Below, in pieces: positions 35,620-47,347 of a stretch of DNA of 64,000 nt. The translations under genes were made by a program, and so were the position numbers. How positions within the stretch are numbered: position 1 is the first letter of the stretch; the number at the start of each line of letters is the position of its first letter. The stretch is from Pleurodeles waltl (Eukaryota > Chordata > Amphibia > Caudata > Salamandridae). Location of the stretch: the NCBI RefSeq assembly GCF_031143425.1, contig NC_090446.1, forward strand, positions 1,023,391,066 through 1,023,455,065, written 5' to 3'. A model generated the notes under the pieces. It saw only the letters and a program-made list of their open reading frames with translations, had not been told where the DNA came from and did not search any database.

Positions 35620-36524
35620 CTGTGTCAATGGGAGGTGTATGTGAAGGAGAAGGGGCACAGGTGAATGGGGAGGTAGCAGCCCACGGGAGCCAGGAAGTTG
35701 ACACCAGTGACACCGAGGGACCCAGTGGGATGGAGGGCGAGGGGAGTACCACGGGGGATACTGGATCTGCCACCTCTTCATCGGAATCCTCCTCCAGTGG
35801 ACACTCCCTGGCGGTGGTGGACCCATCTGGGACCACCCAGGCATCAACTTTGTCCGCCACCCTCCTTATTACCACTGCCCTCCCTGTTGCTCTCCACCCA
35901 GTTGCCTGTGCCCGCTCACCCAGGAGTGTGGGCATCTCCTTTGCTGCAGGCACCTCTGCCCCAGTGAGCCCTGCTGCCCTCAGTGTGGAGGATATTGACC
36001 TCCTGAGGTCCATCTCTGTGGGTCAGTCGACCATCATGAATGCCATCCAGGGACTGGCAGCTCAGGTACAACAGAGCAATGCGTTCCTGGAGAGCATTCA
36101 CAGTGCCATGGCTGGCCTACAGAGATCCACTCAGGCTCTGGCCTCCACTGTGACGGCAGCCAGTGTCCCTTTGTCTACCGCCCCCCCTCCCACTACCTCC
36201 TCCCAAACCCAAACCCCTCTCCCCATACCCATCCAAAGCACACATTCACACAGGCATGCATCCACCTCAACAGACAAGGTTTCCTCAGACAAACATAAGC
36301 ACCACAGGACCCACCACCCGCATGCACACAAGCAACAGTCATCTGCAGACAGAACAACATCCACTCCCTTCACTGACTCCCCCGCCGCCCCCTCCCTCAC
36401 CAACACTACACCAGACACACCTGCAGCCACCACAGCATCATTGATGGATCCAGACATCAGTCCCATCTTGCCCACAGTCAGCACAGTATCAGACCCACAG
36501 ACATCTACCCCAGTCACAACATAA
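35620..36524 (+). pseudogene. SANT2 of B2, exon 3 (long open frame)
   Basis: After the acceptor ATGTATAG the frame stays open for 301 codons to TAA at 36522-36524. It holds an acidic Ser/Thr/Gly segment (DTSDTEGPSG, SGTGD-like repeats, SSSESSSSGHSL), then a conserved block (GISFAAGT, then AALSVEDIDLLRSISVGQST, NAIQGLAAQVQQSNAFLES), predicted helical, then a His/Thr/Pro-rich low-complexity tail. Copies C and E show the same order, but both have a shift of frame before the helical block that B2 lacks, so B2 best shows the continuous reading. Function unknown; the helical block could mediate multimerisation. Confidence 0.7.
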
Positions 36525-37199
36525 GCACCCAACACAACCACTGACACCCCCACATGCAGCACATGTACCATACCTGAAGACACCACCCCAATAGACAGTC
36601 ACCCATCCACCACGACATCTTCTAGCACCTCCTCCCTAAACGCCTGCACTCACCCACCCAACAGACACCTAGCACACACAAGCATTCCATGCACACACCT
36701 GCACCCAATACATCCACCAAGACACATCTAACAACCACTCCCTCTCCCTCCACTCCAAAACCTTTTGCCATGACCAACACAGTGTGTTTAAGAAACATTT
36801 AATCTCAGAGTTTTCCCGGTGCCCTACCCCTCTCCCAACCCGTGAGACCCCCAAGTGCTCTGTGTCCCTCCTCAAGTCCAGCCCTTCCACCTCCAAGTCC
36901 TCCCCTGCCCCCCTGGTGGTGCCCATGCCCTTCCTCCTGCCAAGACGTCTGCCCCACCCGAGGCCAAGGACCCACATCCTAAGCCCTAGGACCCCCCCTC
37001 CCATGGCCAGACCCTCCCTTCCACCCCTTAAACTCTGAGGAGCCTGCCTGTGCCCATGGTGCCCCTACCCTGTGGAGGTCATTTTGCAGTCAGGAGTCAA
37101 GTAGGGGCACTGTGCAGTGACATTTGTGCCTTTGTAGGCATGGGCATTGGACTTGCCAATGGCCTTATGTTTGTGTATAGTTAGACATTTTTAATCCAT

Positions 37200-37990
37200 T
37201 TCACCTTCTGAATACATGTGGGCCAACATGTTGTTGGATTTTATGTTAACATGCTTGTACTGCCTTTCTTTCTACATGGCTGTTTGGTGTTTGTGGACTT
37301 TGGTTTGTGTGTGTGTAACTTGTGTGTGTGTGTTGGTTGAGCTTGCTGTTGTACCTGGCCTGCATGTGTGTGTGTGGCCCTGCCATTGGTCCCGTTGTAA
37401 TTTCTGTGTTTTGTGTGTTGGATATGTTTGTGGTTGTCCCATACATGTGTGTAGCCAAATTGTGTATTGTTTGTGTTGGCATGTGTGATGGTGGTGTTGT
37501 GTGTTCTTGTGTGGTTGTTGTGTGTGTGTGCACGTGTGTATGGTGTTGGCTATGTCCCATGTCTTGTGTGTGGTGTGGGCGTGGTGTGTCAAATTGTTCA
37601 TTGAATGGCAGTGTGATTGTGTTGATTGGTATTGTGGTGTTGTTACGTATTGTTGTATGTGTGTGTTGTCATATGGAGGTGTTCAGTGAGAGTGTTTTGT
37701 GAAACGTTTGTGTAGTTGCGGTTTTGATGTGGTAGTGTTAGTCAGTGGAGTTGTATATGATTGTGTTGGACAGTGGCAGTTCTGTGTGTGCAGGTTGGTG
37801 TGTGTACGGCACATGTGTGTTGGCCGTGGTGTGTGTTGTTTGGGTGTGCGTGTGTGTATGTAGGTGTGTGTGTGTGTGTTCGTATGGGTGTGTGGTTACA
37901 TGTGTGTGTCCATTGCAAGCTGTCCCGGATGTGTGTGTGTTGTATGTGGGTGTGTAGTAATGCCTTTCCCTCCAGTGTGTGCTAGGTGTG
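37200..37990. repeat. TG-rich microsatellite-like region
   Basis: The plus strand is a degenerate TGTG/TTGTGTG tract inside the transposase intron of B2, next to exon 1. Cys/Val-rich frames here (for example 37322-37702) are translated TG repeats. Confidence 0.7.
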
Positions 37991-37999
37991 TGTACTTAC

Positions 38000-38082
38000 A
38001 GTTGTTGTCTTCGTCACCTTCGCTGGTTCTGGAGTTGTTGTGCAAGCAGGAGCAGTGGGAGGACTTCGAGTTCAGGCTCCAT
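38000..38082 (-). pseudogene. Transposase of B2, exon 1 (83 nt)
   Basis: Minus strand ATG at 38082 to a GTAAGT donor (37999-37994). It encodes MEPELEVLPLLLLAQQLQNQ and a basic end with one TGA in place of an Arg codon. Copy E has an exon of exactly the same length (83 nt) with the same MEPEL start and an R-rich end. The exon leaves two bases, which fit the acceptor at 33375. It lies about 340 bp inside the element terminus, as in copy E (about 330 bp). Same length, phase and place in two independent insertions make a chance match unlikely. Confidence 0.75.
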
Positions 38083-38420
38083 GGCGGGTCCAGGCACATT
38101 AGAGTTCCTAAAGGTGGATGTTTCCTTTTATAGAGTTGGTTTTCGCCAGGGTTTTGGTGGTGGTGTGACCACGGCAGAAACCCTGATGGTGTGCAGCCTC
38201 GTAATGTGTCCGGTGGACACATGGTCCCCACTGGTCTGAAGGTGCCTACCGCCATCCGCAGCGGCATGACCGCACTGGGGGTACTGGCAGTAGTTTGGCT
38301 GTGTTCTGTTGGGAACACCGCCATGGTCATGATTAGGCGATCTTTGCTGCCAGGCTGTTGGCGGTACGACTGCCGCCTCCACCATGGCAGTCCTGAGCCC
38401 AACAAACTCATAATGAAGCC

Positions 38421-38989
38421 TTAGATTTTGAACTTGTGATTTTGCCCCAGTCGGATAAGACCAGATAACCACAGTTGGCATTTGGTGCTTTTAGATACTA
38501 TTTGAACCTACATTTTTTAAATTACATATCTCCAGTTCTACTGATTAGATTTCTGTAGTTTAGGTCCCAAATATTTTTTAGTATTTGACTCTATTTTTTT
38601 AATTGGTGTGGAACTTTTCTTGTGTTGTGTTTTCACTTTATTACTGTTTGAAGTGCTGCCTAGATACTTTACACATTTCCTCTAAGTTAAAACTGACTGT
38701 TGTGTGCCAAGCTACCAGAGGTTTAGACACAGGTTAAATTGGGGTTTGCTTGTGGCAGCACTTTGACAGTAATTGTGGGTGCTGCTTGAGTAGGTTTTGA
38801 CCCCCCTCAGCCAGTAACAACAATTCCTACAATGATATATTACAACTAGTCAAGCTGGTTTAAAAATTATTTCACACAGATAAATGGATAAATAATGCCC
38901 TTTCATTTTAAAACCCAGACCCATCTAATTTGTTAAAAACAACTCTTTTATGTACTTTAAAATAATGTTCAAAATCACAAGAACATCTA
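38421..38989. other. Spacer between Harbinger B2 and C
   Basis: AT-rich DNA of about 570 bp. No gene or terminal repeat is seen. This is one of the few stretches here that could be ordinary host sequence. Confidence 0.5.
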
Positions 38990-39513
38990 GGCTCTCATTA
39001 TGTCATTGGCCGTAAATCCCACTTACCGCAACGCTGACGGTGGCCAACTTACCACCGCGGCGGCAGATATCCATTCACCATATTATGACACACGCACACC
39101 AATCCGTCAGTATTCAGCCACATACACTAATCCGCCAGCTCAAAGGTCAGTGATAAACTGGCGGTATTAAAACCCACACGGTTAAATGTGGTTAAACGGT
39201 GGTAAACCATTGGCGGTACATACCTCTGCGCTCAAAATGAACACACGCAGACAAAACAACACCACATTGGACAATTCAAACAACACACACCTAACACCCA
39301 TACACATACCACACCCACACCACTAGAAAACACCCACCCACTGTACCCACAATCCTTTACGACCACAAACCATTGCCAACAAAGAGACACCAAGACCAGA
39401 CACATCTAAAGCCACACACTATAATCACACCTATACACCACGTACTCAGCCCACATCACACCCCCCAACACATTACCCAACACACCCTCACCTACACACC
39501 TCATACAACACCA

Positions 39514-39892
39514 ATGGCACCACTAAGACACCCCCGTTTCACATAGGAGGAGCTAAGGGTCATGGTGGAGAAAATTATCAGGGTAGAGCCGCAGTTATTT
39601 GGAGCATAGGTGCAGCAGATATCAATAGCTAGGAAGATGGAGCTATGGCAGAGAATCGTGGATAGCGCCAACGCCCTGGGACAGCACCCCAGAACTAGGG
39701 ATGACATCAGGAAGAGGTGGAACGACCTATGGGGGAAGATACGTTCCATCGCAGCAAGACACCAGCTCGCTGTACAGAGGACCGATGGTGGACCCCCACC
39801 TCTTCCCCCACAACTAACAGCATGGGAGGAGCAAATCTTGGCAATCCTGTATCCTGAGGACCTGGCCAGAGTAGGAGGAGGACTGGACTTTG
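39514..39892 (+). pseudogene. SANT1 of element C, exon 1
   Basis: From ATG 39514 (MAPLRHPRF) to the GTAAGT donor at 39893 the exon is 379 nt, the same length as in copy E, and ends in phase 1. It carries the SANT/Myb-like domain: EELRVMVEKIIRVEPQLFGA, SIARKMELWQRIVDSA, PRTRDDIRKRWNDLWGK, then a Pro-rich hinge (GGPPPLPPQL) and an AWEEQILAILYPEDL helix. Two in-frame TAG stops (after HPRFT and after LFGA) make it a pseudogene. By family knowledge this protein binds the subterminal DNA and brings the transposase to the nucleus. Confidence 0.85.
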
Positions 39893-40236
39893 GTAAGTCA
39901 ACTCACTACTACTAATACCCCTCTACCTGCATGCCATGACACACCCCCACCCTCACCCTCACACACGTCACTCCACCACATCCCACACATCCCACCATCA
40001 CATCTCACTCATCCCAATGCCAAGCCCTGCATGCTCTACCAATACATGGACACCACCCACAGCCCTGCATGGATACTCATCACTAAAGCATGCACACTAT
40101 AGAGAATTAGCTATCCCACCATACACCAACGCACACAAGTGAAATCTGCCAGGGCAAATACAACGAAAGAGGCCAGGCCACGCATGCACAATATGTCTGA
40201 CACAGAAACAATAACACATCATTTACATCCCCACAG

Positions 40237-41055
40237 GTACCCCAGCCAATGTCATCGGAGAGGAGGTGCTTGCACTATCCAGTCCCCCAAATGAAGAGGC
40301 CCACAGTGACGACAGCAACTCTGGTCTTCAGGATCTGGAGGACCTACTTGGCCCATCAGGGACCTCTGGACAGCCGGTTACCCAGGCCCAGTCACATGCC
40401 ACCACAGAGCCTCCAACATCAGGAAACACCACCACAGCACCTACCCAGCATACCCACACCTCTGTCCCGAGGACACTTCAATCAGCAGTGTGTCCTCCTC
40501 TACAGGGACCCCAGGCCACACCTCATACCCAAGTCAATCAGGGACCTGGGGTCAGTGGCAGTGGGCACACGGTTCAGGGGACAGATGCACAGGCCAACAG
40601 GGAAACTGGGAGAAGTGCTGTGCACCAGGGGGAGGACAGGCTCAGGGAACCGACTCTCCAGAAGGCACTTGCAGAGATCGTGGGAGCCTATCAACATTCC
40701 CAGGACACGATGGGCCAGATACTGGATAATGTGCAGGAGAACAGGTGGCTGCAGGATGGGCAGTACCAGGGGAGGACTTGCAGGCCATCAACAACACCCT
40801 GGTCTCCATTGCAGGGTGCTGGCAGACATGGCCAACATTATGAGGGAGGCAGTCTCACACCAGCTGGCCCCTGCCACTAGCCAGACATCTGAACAGCCTT
40901 TCACCTCTGCTGCTGCTAGTGGCCAGGTAGCCCCGCCACAGGACTCACAGGCCACCAGCACCCCTCCCCCTGCAGAAGGTGAACCACCCTGCAAACGTTC
41001 CCTGCGATCCAGACAGAAGCCAGAGACACTTGCCAAGACCACTGCCAGGAAATGA
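40237..41055 (+). pseudogene. SANT1 of element C, exon 2
   Basis: It begins GTACC after CATCCCCACAG in the phase that fits exon 1 (G plus GT). It reads GTPANVIGEEV, then an acidic segment (NEEAHSDDSNSGLQDLEDLL), a Ser/Thr/Pro linker, and a helical part (EPTLQKALAEIVGAYQHSQD). The frame shifts near 40760-40800 and the tail, ending C-KRSLRSRQ and TTARK, reads in another frame to TGA 41053-41055. AATAAA at 41241 follows. Confidence 0.8.
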
Positions 41056-41240
41056 GACTCTCCTGATTGTCACCCTTGTATCCCACTCAGTCACCCTGTC
41101 CACCTTGAACTGCCATTGCTCCCCTTCCTATGTCCCCACGGACAATGCACCTGTGCTACAAACAGACTGGAACAATACCTGGACTTTCCTCCATCATCAC
41201 CCCATCCCATTGCATTTGCCCCTCCATATTTTAGCACTTT

Positions 41241-41246
41241 AATAAA
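41241..41246 (+). promoter_or_regulatory. Polyadenylation signal of SANT1-C
   Basis: AATAAACACCC downstream of the SANT1 stop is nearly identical to the signals of copies A and E. Confidence 0.65.
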
Positions 41247-41537
41247 CACCCTTCAAAAAAGATTTTTTGGGAGTATGTCATGTATATCAAATATATGTAT
41301 TCATTGTAACAGGTACAAACATTGCAAATCAACTGTACAGAGAATGAGCATAGATTAATGACTTGGAGCTGGCTGCAGTGATCACACCAGGAGTATGTGT
41401 GAGGTCACCAACATCTGTAAAATGAATTGCCAGAGGGAACAGATAGTGGGCATAGAAGTGGGGAATAGCAGCATGCCAGTGACACAGACAATCAAACAAA
41501 TGTCAATTAAATGTGAAGTAACTCTGTCCTACCTGTG

Positions 41538-42676
41538 TCATTGGAAGTATTGTCTGATGACAGATGTTCTGTTGTCCTCATCCTCATCCTCTGCCTCTTC
41601 ATCCTCACTGTCCACAGGGTCCACTTCTATCACACGGGCATCTCCAGCCTCCTCCTCCTGCAGGAATGGGACATGGCATCTGAGGGCCAGGTTATGCAAC
41701 ATGCAGCATGCCACCACTATCTGGCAGACCTTCTTGGGTGAGTAGCACAGGGATCAGGGATCCACCTGTCAGATGGAGGCACCTGAATCTGGCCTTCAGG
41801 AGGCCAAAGGTCCTTTCAATTATCCTTCTGGTTCGCCCATGGGCTTCGTTATAACATTCTTCTGCCCTTGTTCTGGCATTCCTCACAGGGGTCAGCAGCT
41901 GTGATAGGTTGGGGTAACCAAAGTCACCTGCAATATTGAGGGACAATATTTAGCCACACACTATCCCATATGGCCCACACCATACCCATACACCAACATA
42001 TACTGGGTGGGAGCCAGGGCTCACCTATTAGCCACACCCTGTGCCTCTGTAGTTGGGCCATCACATTTGGGATGCTGCTATTCCTCAGGACAAAGGCATC
42101 ATGCACCGACCCAGGATACTTAGCATTGACATGGGAGATGTACTGGTCCGCAAGGCACACCATCTGTACATTCATAGAGTGAAAACTCTTATGATTTCTG
42201 AACACCTGTTCATTATGGCAGGGAGGACAAATGCTATATGTGTTGCATCAACTGCCCCAATTATGTTAGGGATATGTCCCATTGCATAGAACTCAGCCTT
42301 CACTGTGGCCAAATCTTCAACATGGGGGAAAACAATGTAGCTGCACATGTGTTTTATAAGGGCAGACAACACTCTTGTCAGCACATTTGAGAACATTGGC
42401 TGTGACATTCCTGCTGCCAAGCCAACAGTCACTTGGAATGAACCAGTTGCCAGGAAATGGAGAACTAATAGCACTTGCTCAAGAGGTGGTATCCCAGTGG
42501 GGTGACGGATAGCAGATATCAAGTCAGGCTCCAACTGGGCACACAGCTCTGTGATTGTTGCCCTGCCCAGTCTTTAGGTGAGGATAATGTGCCTGTCCTC
42601 CATTGTTGCAAAGTCCACCAGGGGTCTGTACACCGGGATATGTCTCCATCTGCTATTCATCCGCAGCAGTAGCAAT
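41538..42676 (-). pseudogene. Transposase (HARBI1-like) of element C, main coding part
   Basis: Minus strand from the acceptor GTCCCTTAG (42677-42685) to TGA at 41538-41540. It runs RPLVDFATMEDRHI, LCAQLEPDLISAIRHPTG, GSFQVTVGLAAGMSQPMFSN, GAVDATHIAF (first D), a second D in PGSVHDAFVL, and the E in RRIIERTFGLLKARFRCL, ending in an acidic tail and IRQYFQ. A 97 bp intron (41928-42024; GTGAGC donor, CAATATTGCAG acceptor) sits in phase 1 before the D-F-G-Y codons. At least one stop (in the ILT-RLGR stretch) and frameshifts break it. Exon 1 is at 47292-47347. Confidence 0.85.
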
Positions 42677-43119
42677 CTAAGGGACAAAAGAGTGAGGAGC
42701 CGGTCACAAACTGAACAATGGAGCTACAACAGAACTTTGCATCCTGTTAACTTGTAATGGGTCAGTGTTATATATCCAGTATGTCCCAATATCATCAGTG
42801 ACGCAGCAATTTTCAAGGACCTCCCCCCCTGAAATGGTGTCCGCCTGTCCTGTGTGGAGGGACAGGTAAAAATGAGGTAATTCCGCTGACGTTGTGTGCC
42901 GTTGCAGGAGGTGGTCGGGAACTGCCCTGCTACTCCTCATTGGTTATAATTTGGCCCTATGGGTTACAGTGGCCAATGATGATCTACGCCGGCAGTGACG
43001 GTATGCACCGCCGTAGATGTGACCGCCATTTTCTACCTGATTCCTCACTTGCTACCTGACCTTTCACAGGAGAGGACCTACATTGCATGTGCTGCTGTGA
43101 TCTGTGTCTGGAACATACC

Positions 43120-43232
43120 ATGGCCCGTGTGACCGGGAAAGGGCCCCAGCCTTCACATCGGAGGAGTTGGAGAGACTAGTGGATGAGGTCCTACCCCAGT
43201 ACGGACTGCTGTATGGGCCTCCAGACCAACAG
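43120..43232 (+). pseudogene. SANT2 of element C, exon 1
   Basis: From ATG 43120 to the GTGAGT donor at 43233. Apart from a 1 nt deletion just after the ATG, it encodes ERAPAFTSEELERLVDEVLP, then QYGLLYGPPDQQ, matching intact exon 1 of copy E. This is the first helix of the SANT-like domain. At 113 nt it is one base shorter than in E (114 nt), which breaks the frame. Confidence 0.8.
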
Positions 43233-43448
43233 GTGAGTACACTGTGGCCACGATGCATGAATGCATGGAGTTGTGTGTGTGTGAAGGCCTCGTGTTAGGG
43301 GGTGGGAGGATGTCCTCTTGGCGGCATACAGGTTGTGTGCTGGGCTATGTGTGTGTAAATGGTGATGGAAAGGGGTATGGTGGCCCATATGTGTAACAGG
43401 CAGGACTGTTTGTCTAATTCTATTTTCCTGTGTGAATTGCTTCAGCAG

Positions 43449-43718
43449 GTCAGTGCCCATCAAATAAGGGTAAATGGCATGCCATCGCCAAGGAGGTGCG
43501 GACCCTGGGGGTCTATGGCAGGCGGAGCACCCACTGCTGCAAACGGTGGGAGGACCTGAGATGCTGGGCATGGAAGACGGCGGATGCCCAGCTGGGGATG
43601 GCCTCCCAACGAAGAAGGGGTGCCCGTCAAACCCTGACCCCCCTGATGGCCCGTATACTGGTGGTGGCTTATCCAGAGCTGGATGGGCACTTGAGGGCAT
43701 CACCGCAGCCACAAGGGA
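43449..43718 (+). pseudogene. SANT2 of element C, exon 2
   Basis: Acceptor TTGCTTCAGCAG, donor GTGAGT at 43719. It encodes WHAIAKEVRTLGVYGRRSTH, then CCKRWEDLR, W-KTADAQLGMASQRRRGAR and LTPLMARILVVAYPELDGHL, parallel to the open exon in copy E. At 270 nt it is one base shorter than E's exon, and the start is frameshifted (AHQIRVNG in place of AHQKKDIW). Confidence 0.8.
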
Positions 43719-44120
43719 GTGAGTACAGTACCCATCATTACAACTTACGCATGGTAGGGTGGTATCCGGGTGGGGGATGTGGGTCAGTGGGTGCCCCTAG
43801 GCCAAGCCTGACATTGCAGTATAGGTCCCCTGGTGGCTAGGGTTCAGGATCGAAATTCTTGCTACCTAGCTCATAGGCATCCACTACTGGTCAGGGCTGG
43901 CTGGGTCCCAGGTGTGCTGCATTTGGCGGTGTGTGCCCCTTCCCATGCCTTGCTCGCTAACTATTTCTCTGGTAGTGCTAAGGCATATTGCGTAGGCCTG
44001 TTCCCTGTGTGTGAGTGTGATGTGTACGCCAACAGTGGTGTTGGTGCAGCCATTGACCAAGTGTACCCTTTGTCTCTTACCCCCCTTTTTGTTTTGCCAT
44101 CCTGTCCTTGTATGCATTAG

Positions 44121-45606
44121 CATCATCTGGCAGAGGAGCAGAGGCACCAGCGACAGAGGGAGCTGCATCCCACAGGTCCCAGGAGGCAGAGTCCACCGAC
44201 GGTGAGGGTACCAGTGGGACAGAGGGTGAGGGGAGCACCACAGCAGAGACTGGAGGGGACAGTTCTGACACACATACCTCCTCCGATGGAAGCTCCCTGG
44301 TGGTGGCAGACACTTCTGTGACCACCCAGCTACAGGTACAGCCGCCACCCACCGTACCAGCACCGCCCTCCCAGTTGCCCCTCATCGAGTTGCCCGTGCC
44401 CGCTCATACAGGAGGGTGGGCATCTCCTTTGCCCCAGGCACCTCACGCCCTGTCCCAGTTAGCCCTGCTGCCCTGAGTGAGGAGGCTATTGACCTCCTGA
44501 GATCCATCAGAACAATCTAATGCATTCCTGGAAGGCATTAACACTGGCTTGGCGGCCCAACAGAGATCGATTCAGGCTTTGTCCTCCTCTTTAATGGCAG
44601 CCATTGTCCCTGTTTCTACCCTCCCCCTCCAACTTCCACTGCCCAGTCCCATCCTCTTCAACCCCAACCTATCCCAAGCACACATACAGACAAGCATGCA
44701 CACAGTACAACACCAAAGAGTGTCACAAGCACCACACTTCATCCCACAGCCACTCACACAAACGCTATCCAGTTGCAGACACACCAACATCCACTGTCTA
44801 CACTGTGTCCCCCTCCTCATCCTCCTCCACCTCCCACCCAGTTCTGTCCACACTCACATCTGAATGCACTACATGCACTACATCATCATCCACTACCAGC
44901 ATCATCACCACACCAAGCAGAACACACACCTCACTGGCAAACACCTCCACAACAGCCATGCACACGTCCCCTGTGTCCTCTCCCACTGTGTCTGTCCCCC
45001 CCTCCTAAAGTACACAAATGCAAGCACTCAGACACCCAACAGCCATCCACCTCACAACAACATACAGCCCATGCACCTGCACCCAAAAGCAGCAGACAGA
45101 CAACTCCAACAACCACTCCCTCATCCTCCACTCCCGTTCCTTCTCCCTCTTACCACCCCAATGTCCCTAAAAAACTGTTCCTATCCACCATTGACCTTGT
45201 CCCTACCCCCCCTCCTCGTCCAGCATGTATGGCCAGGGTAGGAAGAACCCAGCCAAGCACCTCAGCCACACAGTTCATGGGCCCAGTCGTCACCACACCC
45301 ACTCGTTGTGGAAAGGGATCCAGGCCACATGTCCTGAAGGTGAAGGATCCTGCACCAGGCAGCATCAAGGGAAAGGAGCCTGCCCCAGCTGCCAGGAAGA
45401 CCAAAGAGCCTGCACCAGCAGGCAAGAAGGTAAAGGAGCCTGTCCCAGCTGGCAGGAAGACAAAGGAGCCTGCACCAGCAGGCAAGAAGGGAAAGGAGCC
45501 TGCCCCTGCTGCCAGGAAGACCAAGGAGCCTGCACCAGCAGGCAAGAAGGGAAAGGAGCCTGCACCAGCAGGCAGGAAGACCAAGGGGCTGGGGCAGGAA
45601 CTGTGA
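44121..45606 (+). pseudogene. SANT2 of element C, exon 3
   Basis: It begins after TATGCATTAG. It holds an acidic Ser/Thr/Glu part (EAESTDGEGTSGTEGEGSTT, SSDGSSLVV), the PAHTGGWASP region where the frame changes, a helical block that is partly deleted near 44510 (EEAIDLLRSI joins a later piece of the helix), a His/Thr/Pro low-complexity region, then P-PKVHKCKHSDTQQPSTSQ and KKLFLSTIDLVPTPPP, which copy E also has. It ends in 10-residue repeats of the type KEPAPAGKK.. encoded by a 30 bp minisatellite, and stops at 45604-45606. Several frame changes make it a pseudogene. Confidence 0.75.
45343..45592 (+). repeat. 30 bp coding minisatellite (10-aa units) in SANT2-C
   Basis: About eight tandem 30 bp units of the form 'aaggagcctgcaccagcaggcaagaag..', alternating two types (GKKG and GRKT), so the higher-order unit is 60 bp. 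The unit length keeps the frame. The encoded repeats are Lys/Pro/Ala-rich and basic. Confidence 0.85.
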
Positions 45607-45639
45607 TGGAGCCCCCACTACCAACCATGGTTGTGCAGC

Positions 45640-45965
45640 CATCCAAGGTTTCAGGGGATGGGCAGGAGCCTCCCTCCACCATCAGCACCACCACCACTGT
45701 GCAACCGTCCAAGGTTGCAGGGCATGGGCAGGAGCCTCGTCCCACCACAGCACCACCACCACTGTGCAACCGTCCGAGGTTGCAGGGGATGGACAGGAGC
45801 CTCACCCCACCATCAGCACCATCAGCACCACCACCACTGTGCAACCGTTCTAGGTTGCAGCACCACCACCACCACTGTGCAACCGTCCGAGGTTGCAGGG
45901 GATGGGCAGGAGCCTCCCCCCACCATCAGCACCACCACCACCACTGTGCAGCCATCACCGCCGGC
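45640..45965. repeat. Minisatellite, ~57-66 bp units
   Basis: Four to five units of 'gtgcaaccgtccaaggttgcaggg.atgggcaggagcctc..cccaccatcagcaccaccaccact', with variable copy number of a CAC/CAT-type trinucleotide. It lies just after the SANT2-C stop codon. Confidence 0.8.
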
Positions 45966-46034
45966 AGATGGTATGTAATCCTGCCTCCATGTGCTGATGT
46001 GCGGCCTGATCCCTCCAAAGCCAGTGGGTAAGAC

Positions 46035-46880
46035 ACCCACTTGAGAGACCAGGATCAAGCACAGGGCAAGTTGCCCCCTCCAGAACCAGTGGGTATGATA
46101 CCCACTTGCCCAGCACTCCCCAGGATCAAGCACAGGGCACGTTCCCCCCTCCAGAACCAGTGGGTAAAACACCCACCTGAGAGACTGTGGCCCATCACTC
46201 CCCAGGATCAATCCCAAGGCACGTTGCCCCCTCTAGAAGCAGTGGGTAAGACACCCACCTGAGAGACTGTGGCCCATCACTCCCCAGGATCAAGGACAGG
46301 GCACGTTGCCCCCTCCAGAACTAGTGTGGGAGATACCCACCTGAGAGACTGTGGCCCATCCCTCCCCAGGATCAAGTACAGGGCATGTTGCCCCCTCCCT
46401 AACCAGTGGTTAAGACACCCTCCTGAGAAACTGTGGCCCATCACTCCCCAAGATCAAGCACAGGGCACGTTGCCCCCTCCAGAACCAGTGTGGGAGACAT
46501 CCACCTGAGAGACTGTGGCTCATCACTCCTCAGGATCAAGCACAGGGCACTTTGCCCCCTCCAGAACCAGTGGGTAAGACACCCACCTGAGAAACTGTGG
46601 CCCATCACTCCACAGGATCAAGCACAGGGCACGTTGCCCCCTCCAGAACCAGTGGGTATGGCACCCACTTGAGAGACTGTGGCCTTGCACTCCCCAGGAT
46701 CAAGCACAGGGCAGGTTGCCCCCTCCAGAACCAGTGGGTATGACACCCACTTGCCCATCACTCCCCAGGATCAGGCACAGGGCACGTTACCCCCTCCAGA
46801 ACCAGTGGGTATAACAGCCACTTGCCCATCACTCCCCAAGATCAAGCACAGGGCATATTGCCCCCTTCAGAACCAGTGGT
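46035..46880. repeat. Minisatellite, ~83 bp units with 70 bp variants
   Basis: About eleven units of 'ccaggatcaagcacagggcacgttgccccctccagaaccagtgggta.gacacccacctgagagactgtggcccatcactc'. Units at both ends lack the 'gagagactgtgg' part and are about 70 bp. The complement of the unit shares GCCACAGTCTCTCA and ATCCTGGGGAGTG with the 64 bp minisatellite of element E. Confidence 0.85.
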
Positions 46881-47291
46881 CTTGTTACATCTCCTTGCTG
46901 AGGTGCCCCCTGTCACCCTGAGGTGCCTGCCTATTTACCAACTGATGCGCCTGCAGTGTTCTCTCCGTGTTGAGGCAGGTGCAATGTGTGGCCTTGGACT
47001 TCGGCCTGTGGCCATGTGGACTACGAACATTGTGGACTTCGCAGTGTCCCTTTTTGTGTACACATGTTTATATCTATTATCTTACCTCACTTATTTATCT
47101 TGATGTGTTGCTCTCATTACATTCACTTTTTCAAAATCGTTTTGTCCTTACATTTTTCAGCTGAGTTACGGGGTCCAATTGTTTTTGTAATGCATCTGGT
47201 TGTGTGTATGGTGTGTGTGTGTTGTGTGTGTGTGTGTGTGTCACTCTCATTTTCCTCCCCCCTCCCTTGTGTGCTAGGCGGCTGTACTCAC

Positions 47292-47347
47292 CATCGTCGT
47301 CTTCGCTGGTGTTGGTGTTTGTGGTGGAGCAGAACGTAGAAGATCAT
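47292..47347 (-). pseudogene. Transposase of element C, exon 1 (56 nt)
   Basis: Minus strand ATG 47347 to a GTGAGT donor (47291-47286). It encodes MIFYVLLHHKHQHQRRRR, shorter than but similar to exon 1 of E and B2 (hydrophobic start, R-rich end). It again leaves two bases. Joined to the first base of exon 2 (42676) these make TGA where copy E has CGG, as expected from decay of a CpG. The match of phase in a third copy supports the split-gene model. Confidence 0.65.

Larger units (their letters stand above)
33230..38420. mobile_element. Harbinger element B2 (family 1), left-truncated
   Basis: The right end is CTCATAATGAAGCC followed by TTA, the family-1 terminus, with about 340 bp of GGCGG-rich subterminal DNA before transposase exon 1. 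The left edge stops inside transposase exon 2 at 33230, where an unrelated repeat abuts. SANT1, the rest of the transposase and SANT2 exon 1 are missing. What remains is the transposase intron with antisense SANT2 inside it. Confidence 0.75.

Noticed and set aside
37322..37985. Cys/Val-rich frames resembling membrane proteins
   Set aside because: They are translated TG repeats inside the transposase intron of B2.
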